Assembly (NCBI GenBank): GCA_937873715.1
Contig: CALMYJ010000004.1
Location: 320,480-384,479 of the forward strand
Length of the DNA stretch: 64,000 nucleotides
Origin: an uncultured Chitinophagaceae bacterium
Lineage (GTDB): Bacteria > Bacteroidota > Bacteroidia > Chitinophagales > Chitinophagaceae
Reading direction: 5' to 3'
Below are positions 16,777-26,176 of the stretch, piece after piece. The position numbers were made by a program, and so were the translations under genes. Within the stretch, counting starts at the first letter, position 1. Each line of letters opens with the position of its first letter. The notes under the pieces are model-generated. The model was not told the origin of the DNA. It worked only from the letters and a program-made list of their open reading frames with translations, and searched no databases.

Positions 16777-18683
16777 TGCAAAAAATCAGGTGCTTGTTTT
16801 TTCTTTTTTTTATTGCTCTGCAAACCTCTTTTGCCCAGGTGTACAACGCTTTTGTAATACCCGACAGCCTCCGGAAAAATGCCAGTGTGGTAAAGCGGCA
16901 CGAGGAGTATGTACTCACTATACAGTCGCCGGCAAAGTATAAGATATATGAAAAAAAAGTGTACACCATTTTGAATACTAACGCCGACAGGTATGCCCAT
17001 TATCGCACTTATTATGGCAGGTTCAACAGCATCAGCACGCTCTCTGGAAAAATGTATAACCGGCTGGGTCTCGAAACACGCCATCTGAAAAAAAGCGACT
17101 GGCAGGATCAAAGTGTTTTTGATGGTTTTAGTCTTTTAAGAGACGACAGGTACAAAGAATATGAATTTCATAACAGCGATTATCCTTATACGGTAGAGTT
17201 TGAAGAGGAGGATGAGTATAATGCCACCCAGGGTTTTTTTACATGGATGCCGCAGCGTGAGCCGGGTATGTCCGTGCAGTACAGTAAAGTAACTGTAATT
17301 GCTCCCTCAGGCTATAAGCTGCGTTACAAGCCGGTAAATTTTAACACCGAACCACTTATCACTGATAAAGGAGGGAGTAAAATATATACCTGGGAAATTA
17401 AAAACCTGCCGGCAGTAAAATATGAAAAAGGGGCGCCGCCTTTTAGAGAAATCACTCCACATATTCTATTCGCCCCCTCTGAGTTTGAAGTATCAGGATA
17501 CAAAGGGGATATGAGTACCTGGGAGGGTTATGGCAAATTTATGTACCAGTTAATAAAGGGTAGAGATGTGTTACCCGATGTAATTAAAAAGCAGGTGCAT
17601 GAGTTAACTGATACCATCAGCAACCCAAGGGAAAAAATTAATGTGCTGTATGATTACTTACAAAAAAACACCCGGTATATAAGCATACAGTTAGGCATTG
17701 GCGGCTGGCAGCCTTTTGAAGCGGCCTATGTGGCTGAAAAAAAATATGGTGATTGCAAAGCTTTATCCAACTACATGATTGCCCTGCTTAAAGAAGCCGG
17801 CATTACCGGCAAGTATATCGAAATTTATGCCGGCAAAAATCCACCTACATTCATCGAGGATTTTACATTTTCGCAGGCGAATCATGTTATTTGCTGTGTG
17901 CCCCTGGCTAAAGATACCGTTTGGCTGGAATGTACTAGTCAGACAAAAGCCCCGGGATATATGGGCAATTTTACCGGCAACCGCAAAGCCGTACTGATAG
18001 ATGAATCCGGAGGCAGGGTAGTACACACCCCAGTTTATACTGCAGCCGATAACCGGCACATCCGTAAAATAGTAGCCGAACTTGATGCAGAAGGCACGGT
18101 GCTTGCTTCCATACAAAACACTTATGCCGGCCTGCAGCAGGATGAGGTACACCACCTGATGCACGACGCTTCGCCGGATGAACGGCAGAAGTACCTGAAC
18201 CAGATGTTTAACCTGCCTACTTACGAAGTACTCAAAAGCAGCTACAAGGAGCAAAAAGCAGTAATACCCATAGTGCAGGAAAACCTGCAGATCCGGTTAT
18301 CCAACTTTGCCAGCATTACCGGTAAAAGATTGTTCATCACTCCCGGATTATTTGCCAGTCCGGCAGAGAAGTTATCGCCGGATACAGTAAGGCGCTATGA
18401 TTATGTAATACATGAAGCCTATACCGATATTGATACGGTTGAAATTAAAATACCTGCCGGCTATGTAGCCGAAAGTATGCCTAAGCCGGTAAGTATGCAA
18501 ACTGCTTTCGGAAAATACGAGTATGCCGTACAGTTAGCCGGTGATAAGCTGGTATATTACCGCTTGATGGTACAGTACAATGGCCGTTTTCCGGCAGCAC
18601 AGTATAATGATCTTGTAAAATTTTATGAGCAGGTATCCAAAACCGACCGCACTAAAGTTGTACTGGTAAAGCAGGAGCAGTAA
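16773..18683 (+). CDS. DUF3857/transglutaminase-like exported protein with intact catalytic Cys
   Basis: 636-residue exported protein (signal peptide ending TSFAQ, about residue 21). A DUF3857 domain lies in the N-terminal half. The transglutaminase core has EKKYGDCKALSNYMIALL (Cys nucleophile), a His in QANHVICCVPL, and the WLECTSQTKAPGYMGNF block typical of this family. The C-terminal domain is beta-rich. Unlike its two upstream partners it keeps the Cys-His pair, so it may be a protease, amidase or cross-linking enzyme; the substrate is unknown. It is the last gene of a three-gene operon, overlapping its predecessor by 4 bp, and is convergent with the serine hydrolase gene 18 bp away. Confidence 0.88.
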   Translation: MMQKIRCLFFLFFIALQTSFAQVYNAFVIPDSLRKNASVVKRHEEYVLTIQSPAKYKIYEKKVYTILNTNADRYAHYRTYYGRFNSISTLSGKMYNRLGLETRHLKKSDWQDQSVFDGFSLLRDDRYKEYEFHNSDYPYTVEFEEEDEYNATQGFFTWMPQREPGMSVQYSKVTVIAPSGYKLRYKPVNFNTEPLITDKGGSKIYTWEIKNLPAVKYEKGAPPFREITPHILFAPSEFEVSGYKGDMSTWEGYGKFMYQLIKGRDVLPDVIKKQVHELTDTISNPREKINVLYDYLQKNTRYISIQLGIGGWQPFEAAYVAEKKYGDCKALSNYMIALLKEAGITGKYIEIYAGKNPPTFIEDFTFSQANHVICCVPLAKDTVWLECTSQTKAPGYMGNFTGNRKAVLIDESGGRVVHTPVYTAADNRHIRKIVAELDAEGTVLASIQNTYAGLQQDEVHHLMHDASPDERQKYLNQMFNLPTYEVLKSSYKEQKAVIPIVQENLQIRLSNFASITGKRLFITPGLFASPAEKLSPDTVRRYDYVIHEAYTDIDTVEIKIPAGYVAESMPKPVSMQTAFGKYEYAVQLAGDKLVYYRLMVQYNGRFPAAQYNDLVKFYEQVSKTDRTKVVLVKQEQ

Positions 18684-18701
18684 TTTTTAATATGGGGTTT
18701 G

Positions 18702-19739
18702 TTAAGGCTGGCTGATGGCCGCATCAATCTTTTTCTTCAACTCTATATACAGTTCCTTTCGCTCTTCAGTAATAAATTTTTTGATAAAAATGATGCAGGC
18801 ATAATTGCGTTGTATATCTACGTATGGAAAAGTTCCAAATAATCCAGGGCTGGCTACTACGGTACTGTTGCCATTATTATCCTGCTCCAGTATCCATAGG
18901 CCCAGGCCATACTCGAAACCTTCAGCTACTTTCGGGCTGTATTTTTTTGTAACCTCTTTGGTATGTATCCGCTGCATTTCGGTTATAGCTTTTTCACTCA
19001 GTATTCTTTTTTCTTTGTACATGCCTTTGTTCAGAATCATGCTCAAAAAATTCATATAGTCGTTGGCGGTACTGGCAGCGCCGCCGGATGGGTTGGGGGC
19101 ATTATCGGCAGCAAAACTGCTTTGTTTCATCTCTAAGGGGATAAAAATCCGTTGCCGCATCAGCGTTTCAAAGCTTTTTTTGCTCACTACTTCCAGTACC
19201 CTTGCCGCTATATTGAGCCCCACATTACCATAGTAAAACGATTTGCCGGGGTTGTCGGCAATTTCTCTTTTTACAAAATTGTTGATCTCTTCTTCCAGTG
19301 TTTCAAATTTCCGGCGCTCAATCAGCCTGGCTAAAAGTCCTTTATCAGCTATGCCGGTGGTATGGCTCAGGCACTGGCGAAGGGTAATATAGGTTTTGCC
19401 ATAGGTTTCAAATATGGGTAAAAAGTCGCTCACTTTCTGATCCAGCGAAATTTTACCCTCATCTACAAATGTCATTACCAGTGCAGCGGTAAGCCATTTA
19501 CTGCAACTGGCAATTGGCGCCACAGTTTTGCTGTTGAAAGTGCCTGTTTCTTTCCGGAAAATAATTGCACCATCTTTATATACCAGTGTAGCGATATCGC
19601 CGCCCAGTGCTTTTTGATGGGTTGTGATAAAAGCATCTGCCCCTGCAAAATTGAATTGAGCTTTTGCAACAAGACAAATTAGCATAAAAACCGCTGTGGT
19701 ACTGAATTTTAGGCAGATTTTGTGTAGGTTTAATGACAT
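18702..19739 (-). CDS. Serine hydrolase, beta-lactamase/penicillin-binding-protein class C-like
   Basis: 345-residue exported protein (signal peptide through about residue 27, VAKAQ) of the serine beta-lactamase-like family. The SxxK motif is SCSK in APIASCSKWLTAAL, the YxN motif is YGN in SFYYGNVGLNIAARVLE, and the family hallmark CLSHTTGI is present. Members include esterases, D-aminopeptidases and carboxypeptidases; the substrate cannot be named. It is transcribed toward the DUF3857 operon and divergent from clpB. No feature suggests a true beta-lactamase. Confidence 0.9.
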   Translation of the reverse strand: MSLNLHKICLKFSTTAVFMLICLVAKAQFNFAGADAFITTHQKALGGDIATLVYKDGAIIFRKETGTFNSKTVAPIASCSKWLTAALVMTFVDEGKISLDQKVSDFLPIFETYGKTYITLRQCLSHTTGIADKGLLARLIERRKFETLEEEINNFVKREIADNPGKSFYYGNVGLNIAARVLEVVSKKSFETLMRQRIFIPLEMKQSSFAADNAPNPSGGAASTANDYMNFLSMILNKGMYKEKRILSEKAITEMQRIHTKEVTKKYSPKVAEGFEYGLGLWILEQDNNGNSTVVASPGLFGTFPYVDIQRNYACIIFIKKFITEERKELYIELKKKIDAAISQP

Positions 19740-19853
19740 GTTTTCCTGCTTTAATATCTGGATATCATTTTGATAATTAGATTAAAGTTATTTAAAAACA
19801 AATGCCCTGTAAGGGTTTTAACAAAAGATGTATCATCATAAAAATATTGAACT

Positions 19854-22496
19854 ATGAACCTGAATAATTTTACCATAAAAGCACAGGAAGCGGTGGCACA
19901 ATCGCAGCAACTGGCTTTTAACAGCAGCAACCCCAGTATTGAAACAGAGCATTTGCTTAAAGCCTTGCTTTCCGATGCCGATTCGCCGGTGGAGTTTTTG
20001 CTTAAAAAAAATAATGTAAACGTTGGTTTTTTAGAAAGCAAAGTAGATGCCGCTATACAAAAACTGCCTAAAGCATCTACAGGCGAGCCGGCACAAAGCG
20101 TTAGCCGTGATTTTAATACCAGCATCTTAAAAGCCACTGCCGGGTTAAAAAACTTTGGCGATGAGTTTGTAAGCGTGGAGCACTTGCTGCTCGGTTTGCT
20201 GCAGGGCAGCGATAATACATCCAAATTATTGAAAGATGCCGGCCTCACTGAAAAAGGCCTGGTGGCTGCTATAAAAGATTTGCGCAAAGGCAGTACCATT
20301 TCCTCTCAAACACAGGAAACCACATTTAATGCCCTGAACAAATATGCCAAAAACCTCAACGAAATGGCCAGGCAGGGTAAGCTGGATCCTGTTATTGGCC
20401 GTGATGAAGAAATACGCCGGACATTGCATATACTTTCAAGAAGAAGTAAAAACAACCCCATACTGGTTGGCGAACCCGGTGTGGGTAAAACGGCTATTGC
20501 CGAAGGGCTGGCCATGCGTATTGTAAATGGCGATGTGCCGGATAACCTGAAATCAAAAATCATTTATGCACTCGATATGGGCCAGCTTATTGCCGGCGCC
20601 AAATACAAGGGGGAGTTTGAAGAAAGATTAAAATCGGTAGTGAAAGAAGTAACCGGCAGCGATGGCGAAATTGTATTGTTTATCGATGAAATACACACAC
20701 TGGTGGGTGCAGGCGCCGGCGAAGGTGCAATGGATGCTGCCAATATTTTAAAACCGGCACTAGCCCGTGGCGAACTGCGTGCCATTGGCGCCACTACCCT
20801 TAACGAGTACCAGAAATTTTTTGAAAAAGATAAAGCGCTGGAAAGGCGTTTTCAAAAAGTGCTGATTGATGAACCCACTGTAGAAGACGCTATATCTATT
20901 TTGCGTGGCTTAAAAGACAGGTACGAAAACTACCATCATGTGCAGATAAAAGACGAAGCCATTATTGCTGCCGTGGAATTATCGCACCGCTATATTACCG
21001 ACCGCTTTTTGCCAGATAAGGCGATAGACCTGATTGATGAAAGTGCCTCCAAGCTAAAGTTGGAAATGAACTCTATGCCCGAAGAATTGGATAAACTGGA
21101 AAGGCAGATACGACAGCTTGAAATTGAAAGAGAAGCCATTAAAAGAGAAAATGATGAAGCAAAACTGAAAGAACTGGCTACCGAAATATCCAACCTGGCG
21201 GTACAACGGGATACTTTTAAAGCCAAATGGCAGCAGGAAAAAGAAGTGGTTGAAAAAATACAAAACGCAAAAGCCGCTATAGAAAACCTGAAACTGGCCG
21301 CCGAAAAAGCCGAAAGAGAAGGTGATTACGGTAAAGTGGCTGAAATACGCTACGGCAAAGTGCAGGAGCAGGAAAAAATAATTGCCCAGCAAACAGCCCT
21401 GTTAGATGAAATAAGCGAACGCAGGTTGCTGAAAGAAGAAGTGGATGCAGAAGATATTGCCGCTAATATTTCAAAAGCCACAGGCATACCCGTGATGAAA
21501 ATGATGCAGGGGGAAAGAGCAAAACTGCTGCACCTGGAAGAGGAACTGCACAAAAGAGTGGTAGGCCAGGAAGAAGCGATTGAAGCAGTAAGCGATGCCA
21601 TTCGCCGCAGCCGTGCCGGATTGCAAGACCCCAAAAAACCCATCGGCTCTTTCATTTTTCTCGGCACCACAGGTGTGGGTAAAACCGAACTGGCCAAAGC
21701 CCTGGCCGATTACCTCTTTGATGACGAAAGCATGATGACGAGGATAGACATGAGCGAATACCAGGAAAAACATGCCGTGAGCCGCCTTGTGGGTGCTCCT
21801 CCCGGTTATGTGGGTTACGATGAAGGCGGCCAGCTTACCGAAGCAGTGCGCCGTAAGCCTTACAGTGTGGTGCTGCTGGATGAAATAGAAAAAGCTCACC
21901 CTGATGTATTTAACATCATGCTGCAGGTGCTGGATGATGGCCGCCTTACCGACAATAAAGGCCGGGTGGTAAATTTTAAAAATACCATCATCATCATGAC
22001 CAGCAATATGGGCAGCCATATCATCCAGGACAACTTTGAAAAAGTGAATGAAAAGAATAAGGAAGAAGTGGTGGAGCAAACCAAACTGGAAGTGGTAAAC
22101 CTGCTGAAACAAACCATCAGGCCCGAGTTGCTGAACAGGATTGATGAAATCATCATGTTCCAGCCGTTGATGAAGGCCGAAATAAAAGGAATCATCAATA
22201 TACAGTTGCAGCAATTGCAGCAGTTGGTAGCTCAAAGCGGTATCCAACTCAACTTTAGCGATTACCTGCTGGATTACCTTGCAGAGAACGGCTACGACCC
22301 ACAGTTTGGCGCAAGGCCGCTTAAACGGTTGATACAAAAGGAGATAGTAAACCAGTTGAGCAAGCGGATACTGGCAGGCGATATCGATAAAAATCAGCCC
22401 GTACTGGTTGATGTGTTTGACGGGGTAGTGGTGTTCCGCAATGATAAGCCGGCTGAAAACGGCAGGCCTAAAGCCGCTACAGCAGCCGGACGGTAA
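19854..22496 (+). CDS. clpB: ATP-dependent chaperone ClpB
   Basis: 880-residue hexameric AAA+ disaggregase that works with DnaK/DnaJ/GrpE. It has an N-terminal Clp_N repeat domain (1-145), first AAA module with Walker A GEPGVGKT at about residue 206 and FIDEIHTLVGAG, a long coiled-coil middle domain (about 400-520, Glu/Lys-rich), and a second AAA module with GTTGVGKT at about residue 604 and the LLDEIEKAHPDVF Walker B. The ClpB-type ending GARPLKRLIQKEIVNQLSKRIL is present and there is no IGF loop of ClpA/X type. Full length. It stands alone, divergent from the serine hydrolase. Confidence 0.97.
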   Translation: MNLNNFTIKAQEAVAQSQQLAFNSSNPSIETEHLLKALLSDADSPVEFLLKKNNVNVGFLESKVDAAIQKLPKASTGEPAQSVSRDFNTSILKATAGLKNFGDEFVSVEHLLLGLLQGSDNTSKLLKDAGLTEKGLVAAIKDLRKGSTISSQTQETTFNALNKYAKNLNEMARQGKLDPVIGRDEEIRRTLHILSRRSKNNPILVGEPGVGKTAIAEGLAMRIVNGDVPDNLKSKIIYALDMGQLIAGAKYKGEFEERLKSVVKEVTGSDGEIVLFIDEIHTLVGAGAGEGAMDAANILKPALARGELRAIGATTLNEYQKFFEKDKALERRFQKVLIDEPTVEDAISILRGLKDRYENYHHVQIKDEAIIAAVELSHRYITDRFLPDKAIDLIDESASKLKLEMNSMPEELDKLERQIRQLEIEREAIKRENDEAKLKELATEISNLAVQRDTFKAKWQQEKEVVEKIQNAKAAIENLKLAAEKAEREGDYGKVAEIRYGKVQEQEKIIAQQTALLDEISERRLLKEEVDAEDIAANISKATGIPVMKMMQGERAKLLHLEEELHKRVVGQEEAIEAVSDAIRRSRAGLQDPKKPIGSFIFLGTTGVGKTELAKALADYLFDDESMMTRIDMSEYQEKHAVSRLVGAPPGYVGYDEGGQLTEAVRRKPYSVVLLDEIEKAHPDVFNIMLQVLDDGRLTDNKGRVVNFKNTIIIMTSNMGSHIIQDNFEKVNEKNKEEVVEQTKLEVVNLLKQTIRPELLNRIDEIIMFQPLMKAEIKGIINIQLQQLQQLVAQSGIQLNFSDYLLDYLAENGYDPQFGARPLKRLIQKEIVNQLSKRILAGDIDKNQPVLVDVFDGVVVFRNDKPAENGRPKAATAAGR

Positions 22497-22749
22497 GGAT
22501 TTAACAAAATCTAATGGTTTTCACAATCTGTTCATTATCAATTAATAACCTGTCGATTAGTGGAAAATTTTATCTGTGGTTTGGGATATAATGGTAAAAT
22601 GATATACCTTCAGCCGCCCTCACACTCCCGGATAGATGTTTTTTAATTACCTGCACTGGTTAACCAACAAAACTTCAGCTTAGGGATACTGCCAGGACAA
22701 TAAATGAACGAAAAGGCACTTGAATTGTAATTATTAAATAAACACAGAT

Positions 22750-23325
22750 ATGGCATTTAAAAAAGAAATAGTGGAGATAATTGAGCCGAAGGATGTTTTT
22801 GTAGGCGATATTAATGCACCCGTTACCTTGGAAGAATTTGGCGAATACGAAAGCGATGTATGCGCTAAAGCCAACGAAGTAGTAAAAAAGTTGCTGGAAG
22901 ATTATGATGGCAAAATGCGGTTTAATTTCCGTCATTTTCCCATGACTAAAATACACCAGCGCAGCCTTAAAGCAGGCGAAGCCGCAGTAGCCACTGCACA
23001 AAATGGTAAGTTTTGGGAAATGCACAATATCCTTTTTGCCAACAGGCGCAACCTGGGCACCACCAGTTTGAAACTGCTGAGTAAAGAAGCGGGGGTGCAA
23101 AACAAAAAATTCCTGGACGACCTGGTTAATGCTACCTATGGCTGGCAGGTGCAGGGCGATATTAAAGAGGGGCTCGACAGGGGTGTAACCCAGGCACCAA
23201 CCTTCTTTATCAATGGGGTAAAATATACCGGCAAAGTAACCTACGATGAACTAAGCAAAGCCATTGATGCAGCATTGAAAAATGCAAAGAAAAAACCTGC
23301 AGTCAAACAAAAACAAAGAGCTTAA
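22750..23325 (+). CDS. DsbA/thioredoxin-fold protein with only one active-site cysteine
   Basis: 191-residue cytoplasmic (no signal peptide) protein of the DsbA-like thioredoxin fold. APVTLEEFGEYESDVCAKAN corresponds to the active-site helix, where family members usually have YxCPxC; here the first Cys is Ser (SDVC) and only the second remains. The cis-proline loop QAPTFFINGVKYTG is intact, and FNFRHFPMTKIHQRSLKAGEAA is a typical DsbA alpha-domain stretch. It is therefore unlikely to catalyse dithiol exchange; a monothiol, glutathione-related or chaperone role is possible. A terminator follows immediately, so it is monocistronic. Confidence 0.85.
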   Translation: MAFKKEIVEIIEPKDVFVGDINAPVTLEEFGEYESDVCAKANEVVKKLLEDYDGKMRFNFRHFPMTKIHQRSLKAGEAAVATAQNGKFWEMHNILFANRRNLGTTSLKLLSKEAGVQNKKFLDDLVNATYGWQVQGDIKEGLDRGVTQAPTFFINGVKYTGKVTYDELSKAIDAALKNAKKKPAVKQKQRA

Positions 23326-23330
23326 TGTAC

Positions 23331-23357
23331 AATCCCGGTGTAAACCGGGATTTTTTT
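23331..23357 (+). terminator. Rho-independent terminator
   Basis: A perfect 9-bp stem AATCCCGGT / ACCGGGATT with a GTAA loop is followed by a T-run (23351-23357). It lies 5 bases after the stop codon of the DsbA-fold gene. Confidence 0.85.
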
Positions 23358-23392
23358 ATACAGGATTTAAAGTTAAAAATTCCGGCTACTTT

Positions 23393-23422
23393 TAAGCAGG
23401 CGCAATTGATACCTTATCTTTG
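23393..23422 (+). promoter_or_regulatory. Possible promoter for the ABC ATPase gene
   Basis: TATCTTTG at 23415-23422 is a perfect TAnnTTTG -7 box 28 bases before the GTG start at 23451. The -33 region (around 23393) lacks a clear TTTG. Confidence 0.4.
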
Positions 23423-23450
23423 AAGCCATCATCGTAAAACACCATCAAAA

Positions 23451-24227
23451 GTGCAGCAGTCCGCCACCGGCAACAGTATCATTTCGGTAAAAAATCTCAC
23501 CAAAAATTATGGGGCTTTCCAGGCTGTAAAAAGCATTTCATTTGAAGTATATACAGGTGAAATATTTGGGCTGCTGGGCCCCAATGGTGCCGGCAAATCC
23601 ACCACACTCGAAATAATAGAAACTCTCCGGGAAAAAACCAGCGGTGAAGTAATGGTAAAAGGCTTCAACCTCGATACACAGGCTAATGCCATCAAAAAAA
23701 TAATTGGGGTGCAGTTGCAAACATCCGGTTTTTATCCCGGCTTGAATTTGATAGAGCTGGTTGACTTATTTGCCGGTCTTTACAATCGTAAGGCCGATGC
23801 ACAGGAGTTGTTGCGCCTGGTAAACCTGGAGGATAAAGCAAAAAACAAGTTTAAAGAACTGAGTGGCGGGCAAAAGCAGCGTTTTTCCATAGCCACCACA
23901 TTAATCAATCAGCCCGAAATTATTTTTTTAGATGAGCCCACCACCGGCCTCGACCCACAGGCACGCCGCAATCTTTGGGATTTAATAAAAAATATCAGGG
24001 CAAAAGGCACCACCGTTATCATTACCACTCATTATATGGATGAGGCAGAGCAACTGTGCGACCGCATTGCCATTATGGATGAAGGAAAAATAATTGCCTT
24101 AGCTTCGCCCGACAAATTAATTGACGACCTGGTAGCTACGGGTTTTGAAAGGCCCAGGCAGGTAAAGGCCGCCAATCTTGAGGATGTATTCATTCATTTA
24201 ACCGGTAAAGAAATCAGGGAAGAATAA
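23451..24227 (+). CDS. ABC transporter ATP-binding protein (CcmA/ABC-2 exporter type)
   Basis: 258-residue ATPase with Walker A GPNGAGKST, Q-loop region GVQLQTSGFYPGL, signature LSGGQKQR, Walker B IIFLDEPTTGLD and the H-loop ITTHYMDEAEQL, all in standard order; this is the drug/polysaccharide-exporter subfamily. The start is GTG 23451; no ATG lies in a sensible position. The usual partner, an ABC-2 permease, is not adjacent: the next gene, 45 bp on, encodes an FKBP. The permease may be encoded elsewhere or the cluster has been broken. Confidence 0.92.
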   Translation: MQQSATGNSIISVKNLTKNYGAFQAVKSISFEVYTGEIFGLLGPNGAGKSTTLEIIETLREKTSGEVMVKGFNLDTQANAIKKIIGVQLQTSGFYPGLNLIELVDLFAGLYNRKADAQELLRLVNLEDKAKNKFKELSGGQKQRFSIATTLINQPEIIFLDEPTTGLDPQARRNLWDLIKNIRAKGTTVIITTHYMDEAEQLCDRIAIMDEGKIIALASPDKLIDDLVATGFERPRQVKAANLEDVFIHLTGKEIREE

Positions 24228-24271
24228 AACAACTAATCATCGTTCAATATTTTAAAAACAGGAATAACAGT

Positions 24272-25036
24272 ATGAAAAAAAATTTTGCAGCACTGGCTTT
24301 GTTTACAGTAAGTATAGCGCCAGCATTGGCACAGGTAAAAAAGAAACCAACGGCCACAACGGCAGCAAAGCCAGCGGCTCCGGCAGTTGTAATGAAAAAT
24401 GCTTTAGATTCCTTTTGCTATGCTATCGGTGTAAATATCGCCAGCAATTTAAAGCATCAAAGTGTGGAACAAATCAACTACCAGTTGCTGCAGGCCGGTA
24501 TGGAAGATGTATTTAAAAACAAGGGGATTAAAATGACGGAGCAGCAAACCAACAGCATTGTACAAACCAAGCTGCAGGAAGCCGGCATGAAAAAAGTAAA
24601 TGTTGAAAAAGAAAAAGGCAAAGCATTTGCCGAAGCCAATAAAAAACGCAAAGAAGTAACCACCCTGCCTAATGGCCTGCAGTACGAAGTGCTGGCCAGC
24701 GGCGATCCCCAAGGGCCAATGCCTACAGCAGCAGATACATTTGTGGCACATTACGCCGGTACTTTAATTGATGGAAAAGAATTTGACAACTCTTACAAAA
24801 GAGGCGAGCCGCTTGAATTACCGGTGGGCAGTGTAATACCCGGCTGGACGCAGATACTGCAAATGATGCATGTGGGCGACAAATGGAAAGTATATATCCC
24901 CAGCGACCTGGGTTATGGCGATCGTGGCGCAGGTGCCGATATACCCGGCGGTGCCACACTGGTGTTTGAAATGGAACTGGTAGGGATTAAGCCGGCTGCA
25001 GTTGCACCTGTGGAAGAAAAAGAAAAGCAGGAATAA
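24272..25036 (+). CDS. FKBP-type peptidyl-prolyl isomerase, exported
   Basis: 254-residue Mip/FkpA-like isomerase that assists folding of envelope proteins. Signal peptide (MKKNFAALALFTVSIAPALAQ), a Lys/Ala/Pro-rich linker, an N-terminal helical dimerisation domain (LDSFCYAIGVNIASNLK through KGKAFAEANKKRKEV) and a C-terminal FKBP domain (about residues 130-245) with VAHYAGTLIDGKEFDNSY, ELPVGSVIPGWTQILQMM and YIPSDLGYGDRGAG. Active-site aromatic and Asp positions look intact. It follows the ABC ATPase by 44 bp. Confidence 0.93.
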   Translation: MKKNFAALALFTVSIAPALAQVKKKPTATTAAKPAAPAVVMKNALDSFCYAIGVNIASNLKHQSVEQINYQLLQAGMEDVFKNKGIKMTEQQTNSIVQTKLQEAGMKKVNVEKEKGKAFAEANKKRKEVTTLPNGLQYEVLASGDPQGPMPTAADTFVAHYAGTLIDGKEFDNSYKRGEPLELPVGSVIPGWTQILQMMHVGDKWKVYIPSDLGYGDRGAGADIPGGATLVFEMELVGIKPAAVAPVEEKEKQE

Positions 25037-25073
25037 TTTTTAGTGTGCCAGTAACCGTTATTAATTTATTATA

Positions 25074-25598
25074 ATGGAAAATTTAAGTTTCCCTATTGGT
25101 AAATACGAACCACAGGCTTTTTCTGAACTTCAGCTAAAAGCCTGGATTGCCGATATACAGTTTTTGCCACAGCATATTGAAAATGCTTTGCTTAACCTGG
25201 ATGAAGCACAGTTGAATACGCCCTATCGCCCCGGCGGCTGGACGGTAAAACAACTGGTGCATCATGTTGCCGACAGCCACATGAATGCTTTCATTCGTTT
25301 TAAGCTGGGGCTTACCGAAAATAACCCCACCATAAAACCTTATGAGCAGGATGAGTGGGTTACACTGGCTGATGTGAGTGATATACCGGTAAATGTTTCG
25401 GTAACCCTATTGCATGCCCTGCATACAAGATGGGCCGAATTACTGAAAAATATTAAGGGTGAACAATGGAATCGAACCGTGGTGCACCCGGAACATGGCC
25501 GCCAAATGTCCCTTTGGTTTTTACTGGGTATGTATGCCTGGCATAGCCGCCATCACACGGCACACATCACTGCATTAAGGGAAAGAATGGGTTGGTAA
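25074..25598 (+). CDS. DinB/YfiT-family putative metal-dependent hydrolase or thiol transferase
   Basis: 174-residue cytoplasmic four-helix protein of the DinB_2 superfamily, YfiT branch. Start MENLSFPIGKYEPQAF is typical of YfiT proteins. The metal-binding His triad is visible: His in QLVHHVADSHMNAF and the HSRHHTAHI motif near the C-terminus. Related enzymes transfer bacillithiol or other thiols or act as metal-dependent hydrolases; the Bacteroidota substrate is unknown. It begins 37 bp after the FKBP gene, with a Nudix gene 32 bp downstream, so a short operon is plausible. Confidence 0.88.
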   Translation: MENLSFPIGKYEPQAFSELQLKAWIADIQFLPQHIENALLNLDEAQLNTPYRPGGWTVKQLVHHVADSHMNAFIRFKLGLTENNPTIKPYEQDEWVTLADVSDIPVNVSVTLLHALHTRWAELLKNIKGEQWNRTVVHPEHGRQMSLWFLLGMYAWHSRHHTAHITALRERMGW

Positions 25599-25630
25599 TC
25601 CTAAACCCATGCTGAACATCAACCAACACT

Positions 25631-26176
25631 ATGCACTGGAAAACGCTTTCATCAAAATACATTTCGCAGCACCGCTATTTTACCGCAAGGGTAGATACCT
25701 GTCAGATGCCCAATGGCACTGTCGTTCCTGAATATTATGTGGTGGAGTTGCCCGTAACCGTATGCGCCCTCGCCGTTACTGAAGATAATAAAGCCGTGCT
25801 GGTAAAGCAGTACCGGCACCCCATACAGCAAACGCTGATAGAAATACCCGGCGGCTTTATCGATGCCGGTGAAACGCCGGAGCAGGCCATAGGCAGGGAA
25901 CTGCTGGAAGAAACCGGTTATGCATTTTCAAATATTTATGCCGTTGGAAAAATAGCGGCCAACCCCGGGGTATTGCAAAGCATTACACATTTGTTTTTGG
26001 CAACCGGCGGTAAAAAAGTAGCCACGCAAAACCTGGATTTTAACGAGGAAATTGAAGTGCAGCTTATACCTGTTGAAGCAGTATGCCAAATGTTGCAACG
26101 CAACGAATTTGTACAGGCACTGCATACCACATGCCTGTTATATGCTTTTCAAAAATGGGATGAGCTGAAGCGTTAG
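25631..26176 (+). CDS. Nudix hydrolase, ADP-ribose pyrophosphatase-like
   Basis: 181-residue cytoplasmic Nudix enzyme. The Nudix box is GGFIDAGETPEQAIGRELLEETGY with the REXXEE(T)GY catalytic core. The residues before it (AVLVKQYRHPIQQTLIEIPGG) are the classic ADP-ribose pyrophosphatase lead-in, so ADP-ribose or another nucleoside diphosphate-sugar is the probable substrate. Its stop overlaps convergent folC by 4 bp. Likely co-transcribed with the YfiT-like gene. Confidence 0.92.
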   Translation: MHWKTLSSKYISQHRYFTARVDTCQMPNGTVVPEYYVVELPVTVCALAVTEDNKAVLVKQYRHPIQQTLIEIPGGFIDAGETPEQAIGRELLEETGYAFSNIYAVGKIAANPGVLQSITHLFLATGGKKVATQNLDFNEEIEVQLIPVEAVCQMLQRNEFVQALHTTCLLYAFQKWDELKR

